Below, in pieces: positions 16,916 through 25,100 of a stretch of 35,655 bases of DNA (position 1 is the first letter of the stretch; the number at the start of each line of letters is the position of its first letter). Below the pieces are notes generated by a model. The model was not told where the DNA came from, made no database searches, and worked only from the letters and a program-made list of their open reading frames with translations. The translations under genes and the position numbers were made by a program. The stretch is from Eubacterium sp. (lineage in GTDB: Bacteria > Bacillota > Clostridia > Acetivibrionales > DSM-1351). Location: NCBI GenBank assembly GCA_029266335.1, contig JAQSXC010000026.1, positions 1 through 35,655 on the forward strand, in the 5' to 3' direction.

Positions 16916-17092
16916 ATGTTTAAAAAACAGAAAAGAGATGAGGTCATGAAAGATATTTTATCAACAGTAGGCTCCTGTTCAATTGCCTTAGCAACAATAT
17001 ATCTTATTAAAAAAATAAATGATTACCTTAAATCAAAAGAGGAAGGAAAGAAAAGCTATAAGTTTGATAAAGATGATGATTTTTTAGAATGA
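16916..17092 (+). CDS. 58-aa single-helix protein at the end of the kdp operon
   Basis: ATG at 16916 is preceded by AAGGGAG; the stop is at 17090-17092. The product is basic at the N-terminus (MFKKQKRDEV), has one hydrophobic stretch (about residues 13-31, ILSTVGSCSIALATIYLI), then a lysine-rich stretch and a very acidic tail (FDKDDDFLE). An internal ATG at codon 11 is possible but has a weaker site. It is 69 bp after kdpC and before the strong terminator, so it is probably cotranscribed with kdp. No family was recognised; a regulatory peptide of the pump is conceivable. Confidence 0.55.
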   Translation: MFKKQKRDEVMKDILSTVGSCSIALATIYLIKKINDYLKSKEEGKKSYKFDKDDDFLE

Positions 17093-17107
17093 AATTCAGT
17101 TTAAAAT

Positions 17108-17145
17108 AAAGGGGTAATGCCGGTTTTACGGTATTACCCCTTTTT
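17108..17145 (+). terminator. Intrinsic terminator of the kdp operon
   Basis: GGGGTAATGCCG (17111-17122) pairs with CGGTATTACCCC (17129-17140) with one bulge or mismatch, and is followed by TTTTT (17141-17145). It lies between the convergent kdp operon and short kdpD and may act on both sides. Confidence 0.9.
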
Positions 17146-17221
17146 GAATTGTAATCTACTATTGTTATGTGTCAATATGCCTAGAAAATTTGGTTTTTCA
17201 GGTGTTTTCCAATCCTTACCA

Positions 17222-18364
17222 CTACAAATCATTAGGTATAACATGAACTTCTATGTTTTTGGTTTGCTTTAACAGCTTTGAAACTGTGGAGCCCCGTAGT
17301 ATGGTCTGGAGTTTGGTTCGCCTTGAATGTCCTATGATTATTTGGGTTATATGCCTCTCATGTGCAAAATTCGCCAGCTCCCGGGAAACGCTTTTACCTC
17401 TTAAGGTCACAATATCAGCTCCCAGCTGCCTTGCCAGCTTATGGTAGTTTTCCAGTATTTCCTGCTGTTTGGCAGTGGTTACAGGAGCAAATCTGTTAGT
17501 ACAATCCACACTTACTACCAGCCATTCACATTTATATCTTCTGGCTATTCTTGCACCGCGTCTTATAAGTTTTTTGGCGGAAGGGCTTGGACCAATACAT
17601 ACCATAACTCTTTCAACTATACTCCAGTTATCCTTTATTCCATGCTCCTTCATGTACTCTTCAAGTTCTTCATCCACTTCTTCGGCCGTCTGCCTTAATG
17701 CCAATTCCCTCAATGCGTTTAAATTACCCTTCCTGAAGAAGTTTTTCAACGCCTGGGGTACTTTTTCAAGATTATATACATTTCCGCGTTTTAGCCTGTT
17801 TTGAAGTGCATCAGGCGTTATATCCACAATGACCACTTCATCGGCTTTTTCTACAATATAGTCGGGTATTGTTTCTCTGACAGCTATGCCTGTTATCTGC
17901 CTTACAACATCGTTTAAGCTTTCCATATGCTGAATATTCAAGGTTGTAATAACATTAATACCGTGACATAATATTTCTTCAACATCTTCATATCTTTTTT
18001 GATACCTGGAGCCCGGAACATTTGTATGGGCCAGTTCATCGATAAGAACAATCTCAGGGTTACGGGCTATAACGGCTCCGGTATCCATTTCTTCCATAAC
18101 CACATTATTGTATTCAACTTTTTTACGGGGGATAATCTCCAGCTCTGCAATTTGCCTGTCTGTTTCTTCTCTCTGGTGGGATTCAACATAACCTATTACA
18201 ATGTCTTTGCCTCTTTTTGCCCTTCTGTTACCTTCATTCAGCATGGAATAGGTCTTGCCAACCCCCGGAGCATATCCGATAAAGATTTTCAGTTTTCCCT
18301 TTTGCTCTATATTACACTGCTTCAAAGCTTCTTCAGGTGTAATACGTTTAAATTCCTCACCCAT
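17222..18364 (-). CDS. kdpD: Short KdpD: KdpD sensor domain plus USP domain, no histidine kinase
   Basis: A 380-aa protein matching only the N-terminal cytoplasmic part of classical KdpD (about 900 aa). A Walker A-like GYAPGVGKT is at residues 30-38, IVLIDELAHTNVPGSRYQKRYEDVEEIL follows, and a universal stress protein domain spans about residues 250-375 (VMVCIGPSPSAKKLIRRGARIA, then IIIGHSRRTKLQTILRGS). There are no transmembrane helices, GAF, HisKA or HATPase. The frame ends naturally at 17222 with no kinase remnant beyond it, so it is a short form rather than an obvious truncation. In full KdpD the USP domain can bind c-di-AMP (S. aureus). The start has only AAAGGAT about 13 nt upstream. 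It is convergent with kdp. Confidence 0.93.
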   Translation of the reverse strand: MGEEFKRITPEEALKQCNIEQKGKLKIFIGYAPGVGKTYSMLNEGNRRAKRGKDIVIGYVESHQREETDRQIAELEIIPRKKVEYNNVVMEEMDTGAVIARNPEIVLIDELAHTNVPGSRYQKRYEDVEEILCHGINVITTLNIQHMESLNDVVRQITGIAVRETIPDYIVEKADEVVIVDITPDALQNRLKRGNVYNLEKVPQALKNFFRKGNLNALRELALRQTAEEVDEELEEYMKEHGIKDNWSIVERVMVCIGPSPSAKKLIRRGARIARRYKCEWLVVSVDCTNRFAPVTTAKQQEILENYHKLARQLGADIVTLRGKSVSRELANFAHERHITQIIIGHSRRTKLQTILRGSTVSKLLKQTKNIEVHVIPNDL

Positions 18365-18486
18365 TAGTTCTACACTTATCCTTTATTTTTTTAAGATAAA
18401 TTTATTTTATCAAAATACAACTTTAAAGCCATCAAAAAAGTATACAAAAATAAATTGTCATATTGATTTGAATTTAGTGAGATATG

Positions 18487-20460
18487 CTATTCAGGCCTTA
18501 CCCCGTTATTCAGCCAGTCAACAAACTGATTCTCAGTAATAATACTGATCCCGAGTTCCTTTGCTTTCTTATTTTTAGAGGAACCCGAAAGGTTATCATT
18601 ATTTATCAGGTAATTTGTTTTAGAGGTAACGGAGCCTGTTACCTTTCCACCCTTTAGTTCTATAATGTCCTTTAATTCATCCCTGTTCTTGAATTGCTCA
18701 ACCGAACCGGTAATAACAAAAGAAATATTATCAAATATCTGCTCTGTTTCGGCAGCTTTTATTGTTTCAAATTCCAACTCCTTCAATAAATCCTCGACGA
18801 TAACTTTTTTCCTGTCATCTGCAAAAAACCTTACATAGGCATCAGCCATAACATCACCGATACCTCCAATTTCTATCAAATCCGAAAAATTTGCAGCCTG
18901 TATTGCATTCCAGTCATATTTGAAATTCCTGCATATCAATTTTGCATTTGACAGGCCGACATTAGGTATTCCCAAACTATAGAGCAACCTGACTGCAGTT
19001 GTTTTCCTTGCCTTGTTAACAGAGGCAACCAATTTGTTGAAAGATTTTTCGCCAAACCCCTCCATTTCGGTTATCTCCTGCTTAAATTTATCTATATGGA
19101 ATATATCAGCAAGCTCCTTTATCAAACCCTTGGCAATAAGCTTCTCTATGGTTGCCTCGGACAGACCTTCTATGTTCATGGCATCTCTGCCTACAAAGTG
19201 AGTGAATGACTTAATCTGTTTCGCCAGGCAATCATCGTTTATACAATAAAGGAACTTGACCCCGTTTTCCTGCCTTAACTCTATTACACCATGACAGACA
19301 GGACAATGCTCCGGAATCTCAGCCATACCGCTTCTGGTAAGGTTTTCAGATATTTGGGGAATTATCATGTTCGCCTTGTAAACTCCTACAGTATCTCCAA
19401 TTCCAAGCTCCAGTCCTTCCATAATGCTTATGTTGTGAATGCTCGCTCTGCTGACGGTTGTACCTTCAAGCTCAACAGGCTCAAATATGGCAATTGGATT
19501 GATCAGGCCGGTTCTGGAGGCACTCCATTCTATTTCAAGCACCTTGGTCTCCTTAATTTCATCACGCCACTTAAATGCAATAGAGTCTCTCGGGAATTTT
19601 GAGGTTGAACCCAAGGATTCTCCGTAAGCAATATTATCAAGAGTTAAAACCAACCCGTCGGAAGGAAAATCATTACCTTCGATACGGTCATAAAACCATT
19701 GGACAGTATCTTCAATATTATCCGAATTTACTTCTTTAAATTCAACCACATCAAAGCCCTGATCCCTGAGCCACTTCATCTGCGCAATTCTGGAATTGTT
19801 ATACTCGGCGTAATCGGCCTTTACAAGAGAGAAAGCAAAGAAATGCACATTTCTGTCTGCCGTTATCCTGTTGTTCAGCTGGCGCACAGAACCGCTGCAC
19901 AGGTTTCTGGGATTCTTGTATTTTGCATCTACATCCTCAATTTCATTATTGATCTTTAAAAAGTCGGAGTAGCGTATGATTGCCTCTCCTCTTAAAACAA
20001 GTGTATCCTTGTAAGCAATATTTACCGGCAGGTTCTTGAAAACTTTTGCGTTATTGGTTATAACTTCGCCTATTTCTCCGCTGCCCCTGGTTACAGCCTT
20101 GACCAGATTTCCGCCTTCATAGGTCAAAACAATGGTCAGCCCGTCCAGTTTCCAGGACAACAAACCTGATTGGGTTCCCAGCCATTCCTTAAGATCAGGT
20201 ACTTCCTTTGTTTTATCCAAAGATAACATTGGCTTTTCATGCTGCTCCTTGGGCAGGTTTGAAAGAACTTCATAGCCAACATTAATGGTAGGACTGTTTG
20301 ATAAGACAATACCTGTTTCCTTCTCCATATTAACAAGTTCATCATATAGCCTGTCATATTCAATATTGGGCATAATTTCTCTATCTTCCTGATAATACGC
20401 CCTGGCTGCTTTATTCAAAATCTCTATCTTATCCTTCATTATCTGAAGTTTGTTATCCAT
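18487..20460 (-). CDS. ligA: NAD+-dependent DNA ligase (LigA-type), divergent
   Basis: A 657-aa protein. The ATG at 20460 is preferred because GGAG is 7 nt upstream; the in-frame ATG at 20466 is only 1 nt from it. Domains are Ia and adenylation (1 to about 315), OB fold, a four-Cys zinc finger (CPVCHG ... CINDDC, about 405-430), HhH repeats (about 440-570) and BRCT (about 583-655). The nucleophile lysine is near residue 104 in SWKLDGLTIV. The usually near-invariant TRGDGxxGEDVT reads TRGSGEIGEVIT here, and the segment before the catalytic Lys differs from the common EPKIDG. It stands alone, not beside pcrA/gatC as many clostridial ligA genes do, so it may be a second paralog. Confidence 0.9.
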   Translation of the reverse strand: MDNKLQIMKDKIEILNKAARAYYQEDREIMPNIEYDRLYDELVNMEKETGIVLSNSPTINVGYEVLSNLPKEQHEKPMLSLDKTKEVPDLKEWLGTQSGLLSWKLDGLTIVLTYEGGNLVKAVTRGSGEIGEVITNNAKVFKNLPVNIAYKDTLVLRGEAIIRYSDFLKINNEIEDVDAKYKNPRNLCSGSVRQLNNRITADRNVHFFAFSLVKADYAEYNNSRIAQMKWLRDQGFDVVEFKEVNSDNIEDTVQWFYDRIEGNDFPSDGLVLTLDNIAYGESLGSTSKFPRDSIAFKWRDEIKETKVLEIEWSASRTGLINPIAIFEPVELEGTTVSRASIHNISIMEGLELGIGDTVGVYKANMIIPQISENLTRSGMAEIPEHCPVCHGVIELRQENGVKFLYCINDDCLAKQIKSFTHFVGRDAMNIEGLSEATIEKLIAKGLIKELADIFHIDKFKQEITEMEGFGEKSFNKLVASVNKARKTTAVRLLYSLGIPNVGLSNAKLICRNFKYDWNAIQAANFSDLIEIGGIGDVMADAYVRFFADDRKKVIVEDLLKELEFETIKAAETEQIFDNISFVITGSVEQFKNRDELKDIIELKGGKVTGSVTSKTNYLINNDNLSGSSKNKKAKELGISIITENQFVDWLNNGVRPE

Positions 20461-20595
20461 TTTCATTCTCCTTTAAGTTACTTTTTATAAACAGTTTTAT
20501 AATATAACAGCTTTCCTGATAAAATCATATTGCTTTACAGAATCAGAACTCAGCAAATATGAGACTACTGCCTTCTGTACCACCTATATCATTTT

Positions 20596-21303
20596 TCATC
20601 TTTTTGGTGTCCTGGCTGCTTTTACATTACTCCTGAACAAAATCCTGTAAATGGCAAACAGAGCCACTCCGAGCCAAATTATCCCCCAGACGACAGCAGG
20701 AATATGAGTGAGTCTGGATAAAAGCACTGCATCGGTTACAGGCATTTTACCGAGGCTGAAAAGACCAAACTGGTAATTTACCTGTAATAGTACGGTATCC
20801 ACAAAAGTATCATAGATGGCATATGTAACACTGCCTATACCAATTATCTCAATTACCCAATCATGCAACCTTTCATTCTGAACCATATAAACAATAATGG
20901 CAAAGGCTGCAAAAATTACTGAATACAGCATGGTAAATGATATTATTCCCGAATATCTGAAGGTAACTCCAAGAAAGATTATGGCTATAAAGCCAATTAT
21001 GTACTTTTTGAATTTTGTGTTCCTCAAGAGCAATATGCATATGGCAAACAGAACACTTCCCAGATATCCGCCATTTGCTATTAGAAACGCCGAAAACCAG
21101 TCTTTCGGAAGTGAAGTAACGTGTCCGCTTTCATTAAAATAAATACTTAAGCCGGTAATGTTGCTTCCGGTGATTGCAGCCATAAATGCATGCCCAAGCT
21201 CGTGCAGAAAAACTGTAAACAGCTTTATGGGTTTTATGATAATTGTATTCCACAAAGCCATCAGCGCAATAAAAATAATTAAAACTCTCCATGTTTGTTT
21301 CAT
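20596..21303 (-). CDS. M50-family (site-2-protease-like) membrane protein
   Basis: A 235-aa protein with about six hydrophobic segments. The zinc motif HExxH is in FLHELGHAFMAAITG (about residues 33-47), within the second helix region, as in M50B-like peptidases. A second Asp-type ligand is not obvious to me. Such proteins cleave substrates within membranes, but many small M50B homologs have no known target. It lies between ligA and gpr on the same strand, with gaps of over 100 bp on both sides. A function in sporulation (as for SpoIVFB) cannot be claimed, since no BofA/SpoIVFA-like partner is adjacent. Confidence 0.75.
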   Translation of the reverse strand: MKQTWRVLIIFIALMALWNTIIIKPIKLFTVFLHELGHAFMAAITGSNITGLSIYFNESGHVTSLPKDWFSAFLIANGGYLGSVLFAICILLLRNTKFKKYIIGFIAIIFLGVTFRYSGIISFTMLYSVIFAAFAIIVYMVQNERLHDWVIEIIGIGSVTYAIYDTFVDTVLLQVNYQFGLFSLGKMPVTDAVLLSRLTHIPAVVWGIIWLGVALFAIYRILFRSNVKAARTPKR

Positions 21304-21465
21304 GTCAGACTCCCTGTCAGGTCATAGTTAAATGCTAAATTCCTTCTTGTTATCTGTATTAAATTATAACCTGCAAGCTGTTAAAAGGAAAGATGTTCTA
21401 ATTGGTTCCGGTCTAAATGGTTATACAAATATCCAGAAGCACTGCCAAAGACTAAATAGTTATCG

Positions 21466-21518
21466 TAAAGAAAAACCATGCAAACAAGGGAATCTACCTC
21501 CCTGCCAATGCATGGTTT
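21466..21518 (-). terminator. Intrinsic terminator of gpr
   Basis: AAACCATGCA (21473-21482) and TGCATGGTTT (21509-21518) form a perfect 10-bp stem, with an inner AGGGA/TCCCT pairing. On the minus strand it is followed by TTTCTTT. It is about 70 bp after the gpr stop. Confidence 0.8.
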
Positions 21519-21585
21519 CTGGTTTTATCAGTGCTCTGTAGCCATTTCGCAATTACCTGTTCAATAGTAAAATACTATCTGCTAA

Positions 21586-22593
21586 TTACATTAGGTATTT
21601 CCCCATGTCCTCCATGCTGATGCCCTGATGTAAAGCCATATTTACTCCGTTTGCTACAACCTTTGACACTCTGCTGATGATATCATCTATTTCCTTTGGT
21701 GTAACAATAAGATGGCCTACAAATGGGTTAAGCGCCTGCTTAATCAGTTCGTATTTTTCTTCCCGGTCAATATTCTTCAGAGTGTTGTAAAAACTGGAAT
21801 CAGAAGGAGATTCCTTCATCAGGCTGTCAATGATCAGGTCCATTGCATCATTTGTAAGAGTTGCTGCATCCACAACTGTCGGGACTCCGATTGCTACCAC
21901 CGGCATTCCCAGAGTGGCTTTACTCAGTTCCATTCTCTTGTTTCCTACTCCTCCACCCGGTGCAATACCTGTGTCGGCTATCTGAATGGTGGTGCTTACC
22001 CGCTCCATACTTCTTGCTGCCAATGCATCTATTGCAATCAAAGCATCCGGCTTTATTCTTTCTACAACACCTTTTACTATTTCTCCTGTTTCAATTCCTG
22101 TGATTCCCAGAACACCTGGAGAGATGGCACAAACCGGATTAACTCCCTCATCCACATGTTCAGGAACATATTCCAGCAGATGTCTGGTTACCATCAAATT
22201 TGAGATTACCTTCGGGCCAAGTGCATCAGGTGTTATATTCCAGTTTCCCAGACCAACAACAAGAGTGGTGGAGTTTGGCTTAAGGTTAAGCATTGATTTC
22301 AGCTCCCTTGACATAACATCTATGGCCTTTTGGTTGACTTCAGGGTTATTGTCCTTTAGCTGGGGAACCTCAAGAGTGATATAGTTTCCCATTGGCTTTC
22401 CTATGGACTGTTCTCCAGTCGGAGAGGTAATCCTTACCCTGGTTATTTTTACATCCTCATCCCCCATATTTTCAACTTCAACTCCCGGGGGTGTTTGATG
22501 TTCAGCCGCCTGTTCCCTTGCCTGACTGCTGTTTATAAAAATTTCATTGGCTTCAATAACAAGATCTGTACGCCTATTCGATAAATTTACCAT
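21586..22593 (-). CDS. gpr: Spore germination protease GPR
   Basis: A 335-aa aspartic-like protease that degrades small acid-soluble spore proteins during germination. It is made as a zymogen and autoprocessed near its N-terminus. Family landmarks are RRTDLVIEANE near the start, TTLVVGLGNWNITPDALGPKVISNLMVTRHL (about 103-133), AISPGVLGITGIETGEIVKG, ALIAIDALAARS, IQIADTGIAPGGGVGNKR and GVPTVVDAATL. The length is slightly below that of the Bacillus enzyme (about 370). The ribosome site is AAAGGAT. It is divergent from rpsT, a common arrangement in Firmicutes, and shows the host forms endospores. Expression late in the forespore (sigma F/G) is expected, but no clear consensus promoter was seen. 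Confidence 0.97.
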   Translation of the reverse strand: MVNLSNRRTDLVIEANEIFINSSQAREQAAEHQTPPGVEVENMGDEDVKITRVRITSPTGEQSIGKPMGNYITLEVPQLKDNNPEVNQKAIDVMSRELKSMLNLKPNSTTLVVGLGNWNITPDALGPKVISNLMVTRHLLEYVPEHVDEGVNPVCAISPGVLGITGIETGEIVKGVVERIKPDALIAIDALAARSMERVSTTIQIADTGIAPGGGVGNKRMELSKATLGMPVVAIGVPTVVDAATLTNDAMDLIIDSLMKESPSDSSFYNTLKNIDREEKYELIKQALNPFVGHLIVTPKEIDDIISRVSKVVANGVNMALHQGISMEDMGKYLM

Positions 22594-22710
22594 AGTATCA
22601 ATCCTTTCAATTTATATAATTCTTTGTATATTTAGTATTATTTCAATTAATTATATTTTTAACAGTAATTATTTTTCCATTTAAGAAATTAGAAAAATAA
22701 GGGTTAATGC

Positions 22711-22739
22711 TTGCAATTTAAAAAAGTTCATGGTAAAAT
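22711..22739 (+). promoter_or_regulatory. Predicted promoter of rpsT
   Basis: A -35 TTGCAA (22711-22716), 17-bp spacer, and -10 TAAAAT (22734-22739) with an extended TGG before it. A leader of about 95 nt follows. Confidence 0.65.
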
Positions 22740-22746
22740 ATCATCT

Positions 22747-22841
22747 GTTATGGGCAAGAAGCGGTTTTATAACCGATTAAATATTATTGAATTTTTTTGC
22801 TCACGTATTACGCGAATTTAGGCTCGCAGGAGGTGAATACT
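22747..22841 (+). promoter_or_regulatory. rpsT mRNA leader with hairpins (possible autoregulatory site)
   Basis: CGGTT/AACCG (near 22762-22775) forms a short hairpin, a T-run follows, and GCGA (22812-22815) can pair with TCGC (22824-22827) right before the AGGAGG. S20 controls its own synthesis in E. coli at an unusual start codon; a similar function here is only an inference. Confidence 0.3.
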
Positions 22842-23099
22842 TTGCCAAATATCAAATCTGCAATAAAAAGAGTAAAGGTTACTGAGACTAAGACTTTAAA
22901 GAATACTATCAGAAAGTCTGCTCTTAAGACTACTGTTAAGAAATGTAAAGAAGCTATTGCCAAGGGTGAGGGTGCTGCTGAAGCATACAAATCAACTACC
23001 AAGGCTCTAGATAAAGCCGCAGCTAAAAACTTACTTCACAAAAACACCGCTGCGAGAAGAAAGTCAAGATTAGCAAAAGCTTTGAATGCAGCAAAATAA
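22842..23099 (+). CDS. rpsT: Small ribosomal subunit protein bS20, TTG start
   Basis: An 85-aa basic protein. Translation most likely starts at TTG 22842 (MPNIKSAIKR), because AGGAGG is 8 nt upstream; a longer frame from 22797 would place that ribosome site inside the gene. The sequence has the S20 pattern: IKSAIKRVKVTETKTLKN, RKSALKTTVKK, then the conserved end NLLHKNTAARRKSRLAKALN. It binds 16S rRNA during 30S assembly. The divergent neighbour is gpr. A strong terminator follows 20 bp after the stop. Confidence 0.97.
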   Translation: MPNIKSAIKRVKVTETKTLKNTIRKSALKTTVKKCKEAIAKGEGAAEAYKSTTKALDKAAAKNLLHKNTAARRKSRLAKALNAAK

Positions 23100-23118
23100 T
23101 ATTATCAGATAAGAAACG

Positions 23119-23148
23119 AAAACTCAGGACGTTAGCCTGAGTTTTTTT
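23119..23148 (+). terminator. Intrinsic terminator of rpsT
   Basis: AAAACTCAGG (23119-23128) pairs with CCTGAGTTTT (23136-23145), and the T-run continues to 23148. Confidence 0.9.
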
Positions 23149-23168
23149 GTTGTGTTTGCATTTCTCTG

Positions 23169-23196
23169 TTGACTGCTCTCAAGTATATGTTAGAAT
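23169..23196 (+). promoter_or_regulatory. Predicted promoter of the degenerate gene
   Basis: TTGACT (23169-23174) and TAGAAT (23191-23196) with a 16-bp spacer. It precedes a gene remnant with an intact ribosome site, so the control region seems better preserved than the coding part. Confidence 0.5.
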
Positions 23197-23264
23197 AAAA
23201 TATAGATTTATGATTTTGTTACGTAATTAACATTTATATTAATATACTGAGGAGGTGTTTGGTA

Positions 23265-23558
23265 ATGTACGAACATCACATACATTCCATCGAGAGCATT
23301 ACAAACAAACTGAAAGAAAGAAAAGAAGTTCTGTAATTTAAACAAATTTTTTGCCCAGTTTGAAACCTGGAAATGGTATTATTATGAAGGCTTCAAAAGA
23401 AACAACAAGTTTTTGATGGATTATTGCCTTTCAAACTATATCTTATTTGCATGGATTTCAATACCTGGTACAACTCGGAAAAACACTGGTGTGAACAATT
23501 CATGATTGACAGTCAGTTAAACTGGCTTGAGGGTCCGGTTCCAGTGGCAGATATCTGA
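23265..23558 (+). pseudogene. Degenerate gene remnant, possibly of a nucleotidyltransferase-type protein
   Basis: A good GAGGAGGTG site precedes ATG 23265, but the frame stops after 23 codons (HHIHSIESITNKLKERKEVL). Downstream, protein-like text continues in other frames: FFAQFETWKWYYYEGFKRNN, then NTWYNSEKHWCEQFMIDS and LNWLEGPVPVADI up to 23558. The pieces read as start, middle and end of one protein with internal deletions and a frameshift. The ending (EQFMxDSxLNWLEGxxPVAD) reminds me of a family of small nucleotidyltransferase-domain proteins; this is from memory and unproven. A perfect 11-bp hairpin follows the last piece. Confidence 0.5.
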
Positions 23559-23577
23559 TAAATATTCACAATAGATA

Positions 23578-23612
23578 TACCCCTGTAAGTTTGAATAAAA
23601 ATTACAGGGGTA
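23578..23612. terminator. Perfect 11-bp hairpin, terminator-like
   Basis: TACCCCTGTAA (23578-23588) pairs with TTACAGGGGTA (23602-23612) around a 13-nt A-rich loop. The following sequence is only moderately T-rich (CTTATTTA), so termination is likely but not certain. It lies between the remnant gene and the convergent hemW. Confidence 0.6.
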
Positions 23613-23695
23613 CTTATTTACAATACTAAAAATTCTCCTTAACAGTATCAGCTATGATTGGATACCCGCTAAAGGTGCTCTTCTTCTCCGGTCTT

Positions 23696-24838
23696 TTACA
23701 CAAATTCCACAAATACCTGATTGGCTAAATCCAGCCCTAAGCCTGTAAGCCAGATACTCTCCCCGTCTGAATCTATAAGCTGCTTCTTTTTTAAACGATC
23801 GATTTTTTCGGCATAGATTGTAAACATATCCTGATTGAACAGCTCTTCAAAGTCTGCTTTATTAACGCCTTTTAGAAGTCTTAGCCCCAGAAACATGTAC
23901 TCGGACATTTTTTCATAGAAGTCCCTTACAAAACGTTCTTCCACCGGCTTCTGCCCTTTTTTCAGGTAATCTATATAACCCTCTATCGAAGCCTGATTTT
24001 CAAACCTTATATCCTGAAGCAGTGAATGGGCTCCTGCTCCCAAACCCAGATATTCTATACAGTTCCAGTAAATCAGGTTATGCTGGCACTCATAGCCTTT
24101 TTTCGCAAAATTGGAGAGTTCGTACTGGTTATAGCCATTCTCTCTTAAGTACTCAATAGTATAATGATACATTTCCCGGTCAAGTTCATCTTCTATTTCA
24201 ATAAGGCTTCCGGTTTCAAGCATTTCACCAAACCTTGTTCCTTCTTCAATCTTCAGACTATACGCTGAAACATGAGGAACGTCAAGCTCTACCAATGCTT
24301 TCATGGTTTCTTTCCAATCCTCGCTTGTCTGTCCGGGTATGCCGAATATAACATCAGCGTTGATGTTTTTAAAACCAGCCTCTTTTGCCATTTTTATACT
24401 GGAGATAAAGTCATCGGTTGTATGTTGTCTTCCAAGGTACTGCAGCAACTTTCCCTGATAAGCCTGTAAGCCTATACTTATCCTGTTTATTCCATACTCC
24501 CTGTAAGCCTGAAGTTTTTCCTCGTCCAGTGTGCCGGGATTGCTTTCAATACTGATCTCACAAGACTCGGAGACATTCAGTCTCTCTCTGCAGGTTTTCA
24601 GTATCTCCCCTATTAATTTGTGATCCACACAGGATGGAGTCCCCCCACCGATAAAAATGGTATCAATCATATTGTATACCATTTGATCACGATACAGGTC
24701 AATCTCCTTTTTCATACAGGCAAAGTATTCCTCAGCCAAATCCAGCTTTCCGACGTAGGAATTGAAATCGCAATAGTAACATTTAGAACGGCAAAAAGGA
24801 ACATGAATATAAAGACCGGTCTTATTCATAAGTGACAT
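23696..24838 (-). CDS. hemW: HemW-like radical SAM protein (heme chaperone; formerly oxygen-independent coproporphyrinogen oxidase-like)
   Basis: A 380-aa radical SAM enzyme. The [4Fe-4S]/SAM cluster motif CxxxCxxC is C16-C20-C23 in HVPFCRSKCYYCDF, followed by IFIGGGTPS, ESNPGT, RISIGLQAYQ and DVIFGIPGQT. The length and the IHVPFC start, without the extra N-terminal region of coproporphyrinogen dehydrogenase (HemN), favour HemW, which inserts heme into target proteins; the enzymatic HemN role is not expected. The start has AAAGGAG. In Firmicutes hemW is often near rpsT/gpr, as here. It is divergent from the MATE gene, and a 20-bp palindrome lies in its promoter region. Confidence 0.9.
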   Translation of the reverse strand: MSLMNKTGLYIHVPFCRSKCYYCDFNSYVGKLDLAEEYFACMKKEIDLYRDQMVYNMIDTIFIGGGTPSCVDHKLIGEILKTCRERLNVSESCEISIESNPGTLDEEKLQAYREYGINRISIGLQAYQGKLLQYLGRQHTTDDFISSIKMAKEAGFKNINADVIFGIPGQTSEDWKETMKALVELDVPHVSAYSLKIEEGTRFGEMLETGSLIEIEDELDREMYHYTIEYLRENGYNQYELSNFAKKGYECQHNLIYWNCIEYLGLGAGAHSLLQDIRFENQASIEGYIDYLKKGQKPVEERFVRDFYEKMSEYMFLGLRLLKGVNKADFEELFNQDMFTIYAEKIDRLKKKQLIDSDGESIWLTGLGLDLANQVFVEFV

Positions 24839-24880
24839 ACCTTCATCTCCTTTTGGTAATGGATTAATATATAATTATAC

Positions 24881-24900
24881 TACCATATCATGATATGGTA
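24881..24900. promoter_or_regulatory. 20-bp perfect palindrome upstream of hemW
   Basis: TACCATATCATGATATGGTA is identical to its reverse complement. On the minus strand a TATAAT (24878-24873) begins 2 bp after it, so the palindrome would cover the -35 and spacer region of a hemW promoter. It is probably a binding site for a dimeric regulator. Confidence 0.6.
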
Positions 24901-24987
24901 TTCCAGCTGTGGCTATACCACTTTTTTAACCTTTTATTTTGGAATAAATGACAATGTCCATATAATTCTCCCCAAAACAACAACTAA

Positions 24988-25015
24988 AATTTATAAGAAT
25001 TTATTCTTATAAATT
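24988..25015. promoter_or_regulatory. 28-bp inverted repeat upstream of the MATE gene
   Basis: AATTTATAAGAAT (24988-25000) and ATTCTTATAAATT (25003-25015) are perfect 13-bp arms around TT. An extended -10, TGGTATACT (25028-25036), lies 12 bp downstream, so the palindrome covers the -35 position. A MarR-like or similar repressor or activator site is likely. A weak hairpin with a T-run (25044-25070) follows in the leader. Confidence 0.65.
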
Positions 25016-25100
25016 CACAGCCTGCTATGGTATACTAATACTCAAACAAGCCTTTATGGCTGTTTTTCTTTATATAGATAATAACTAAACGGGGATTGAA

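Noticed and set aside
25044-25070. Attenuator in the MATE leader (AGCC/GGCT hairpin plus T-run)
   Set aside because: The stem is short with a bulge and lies almost at the expected transcription start, so an attenuation role is not supported.
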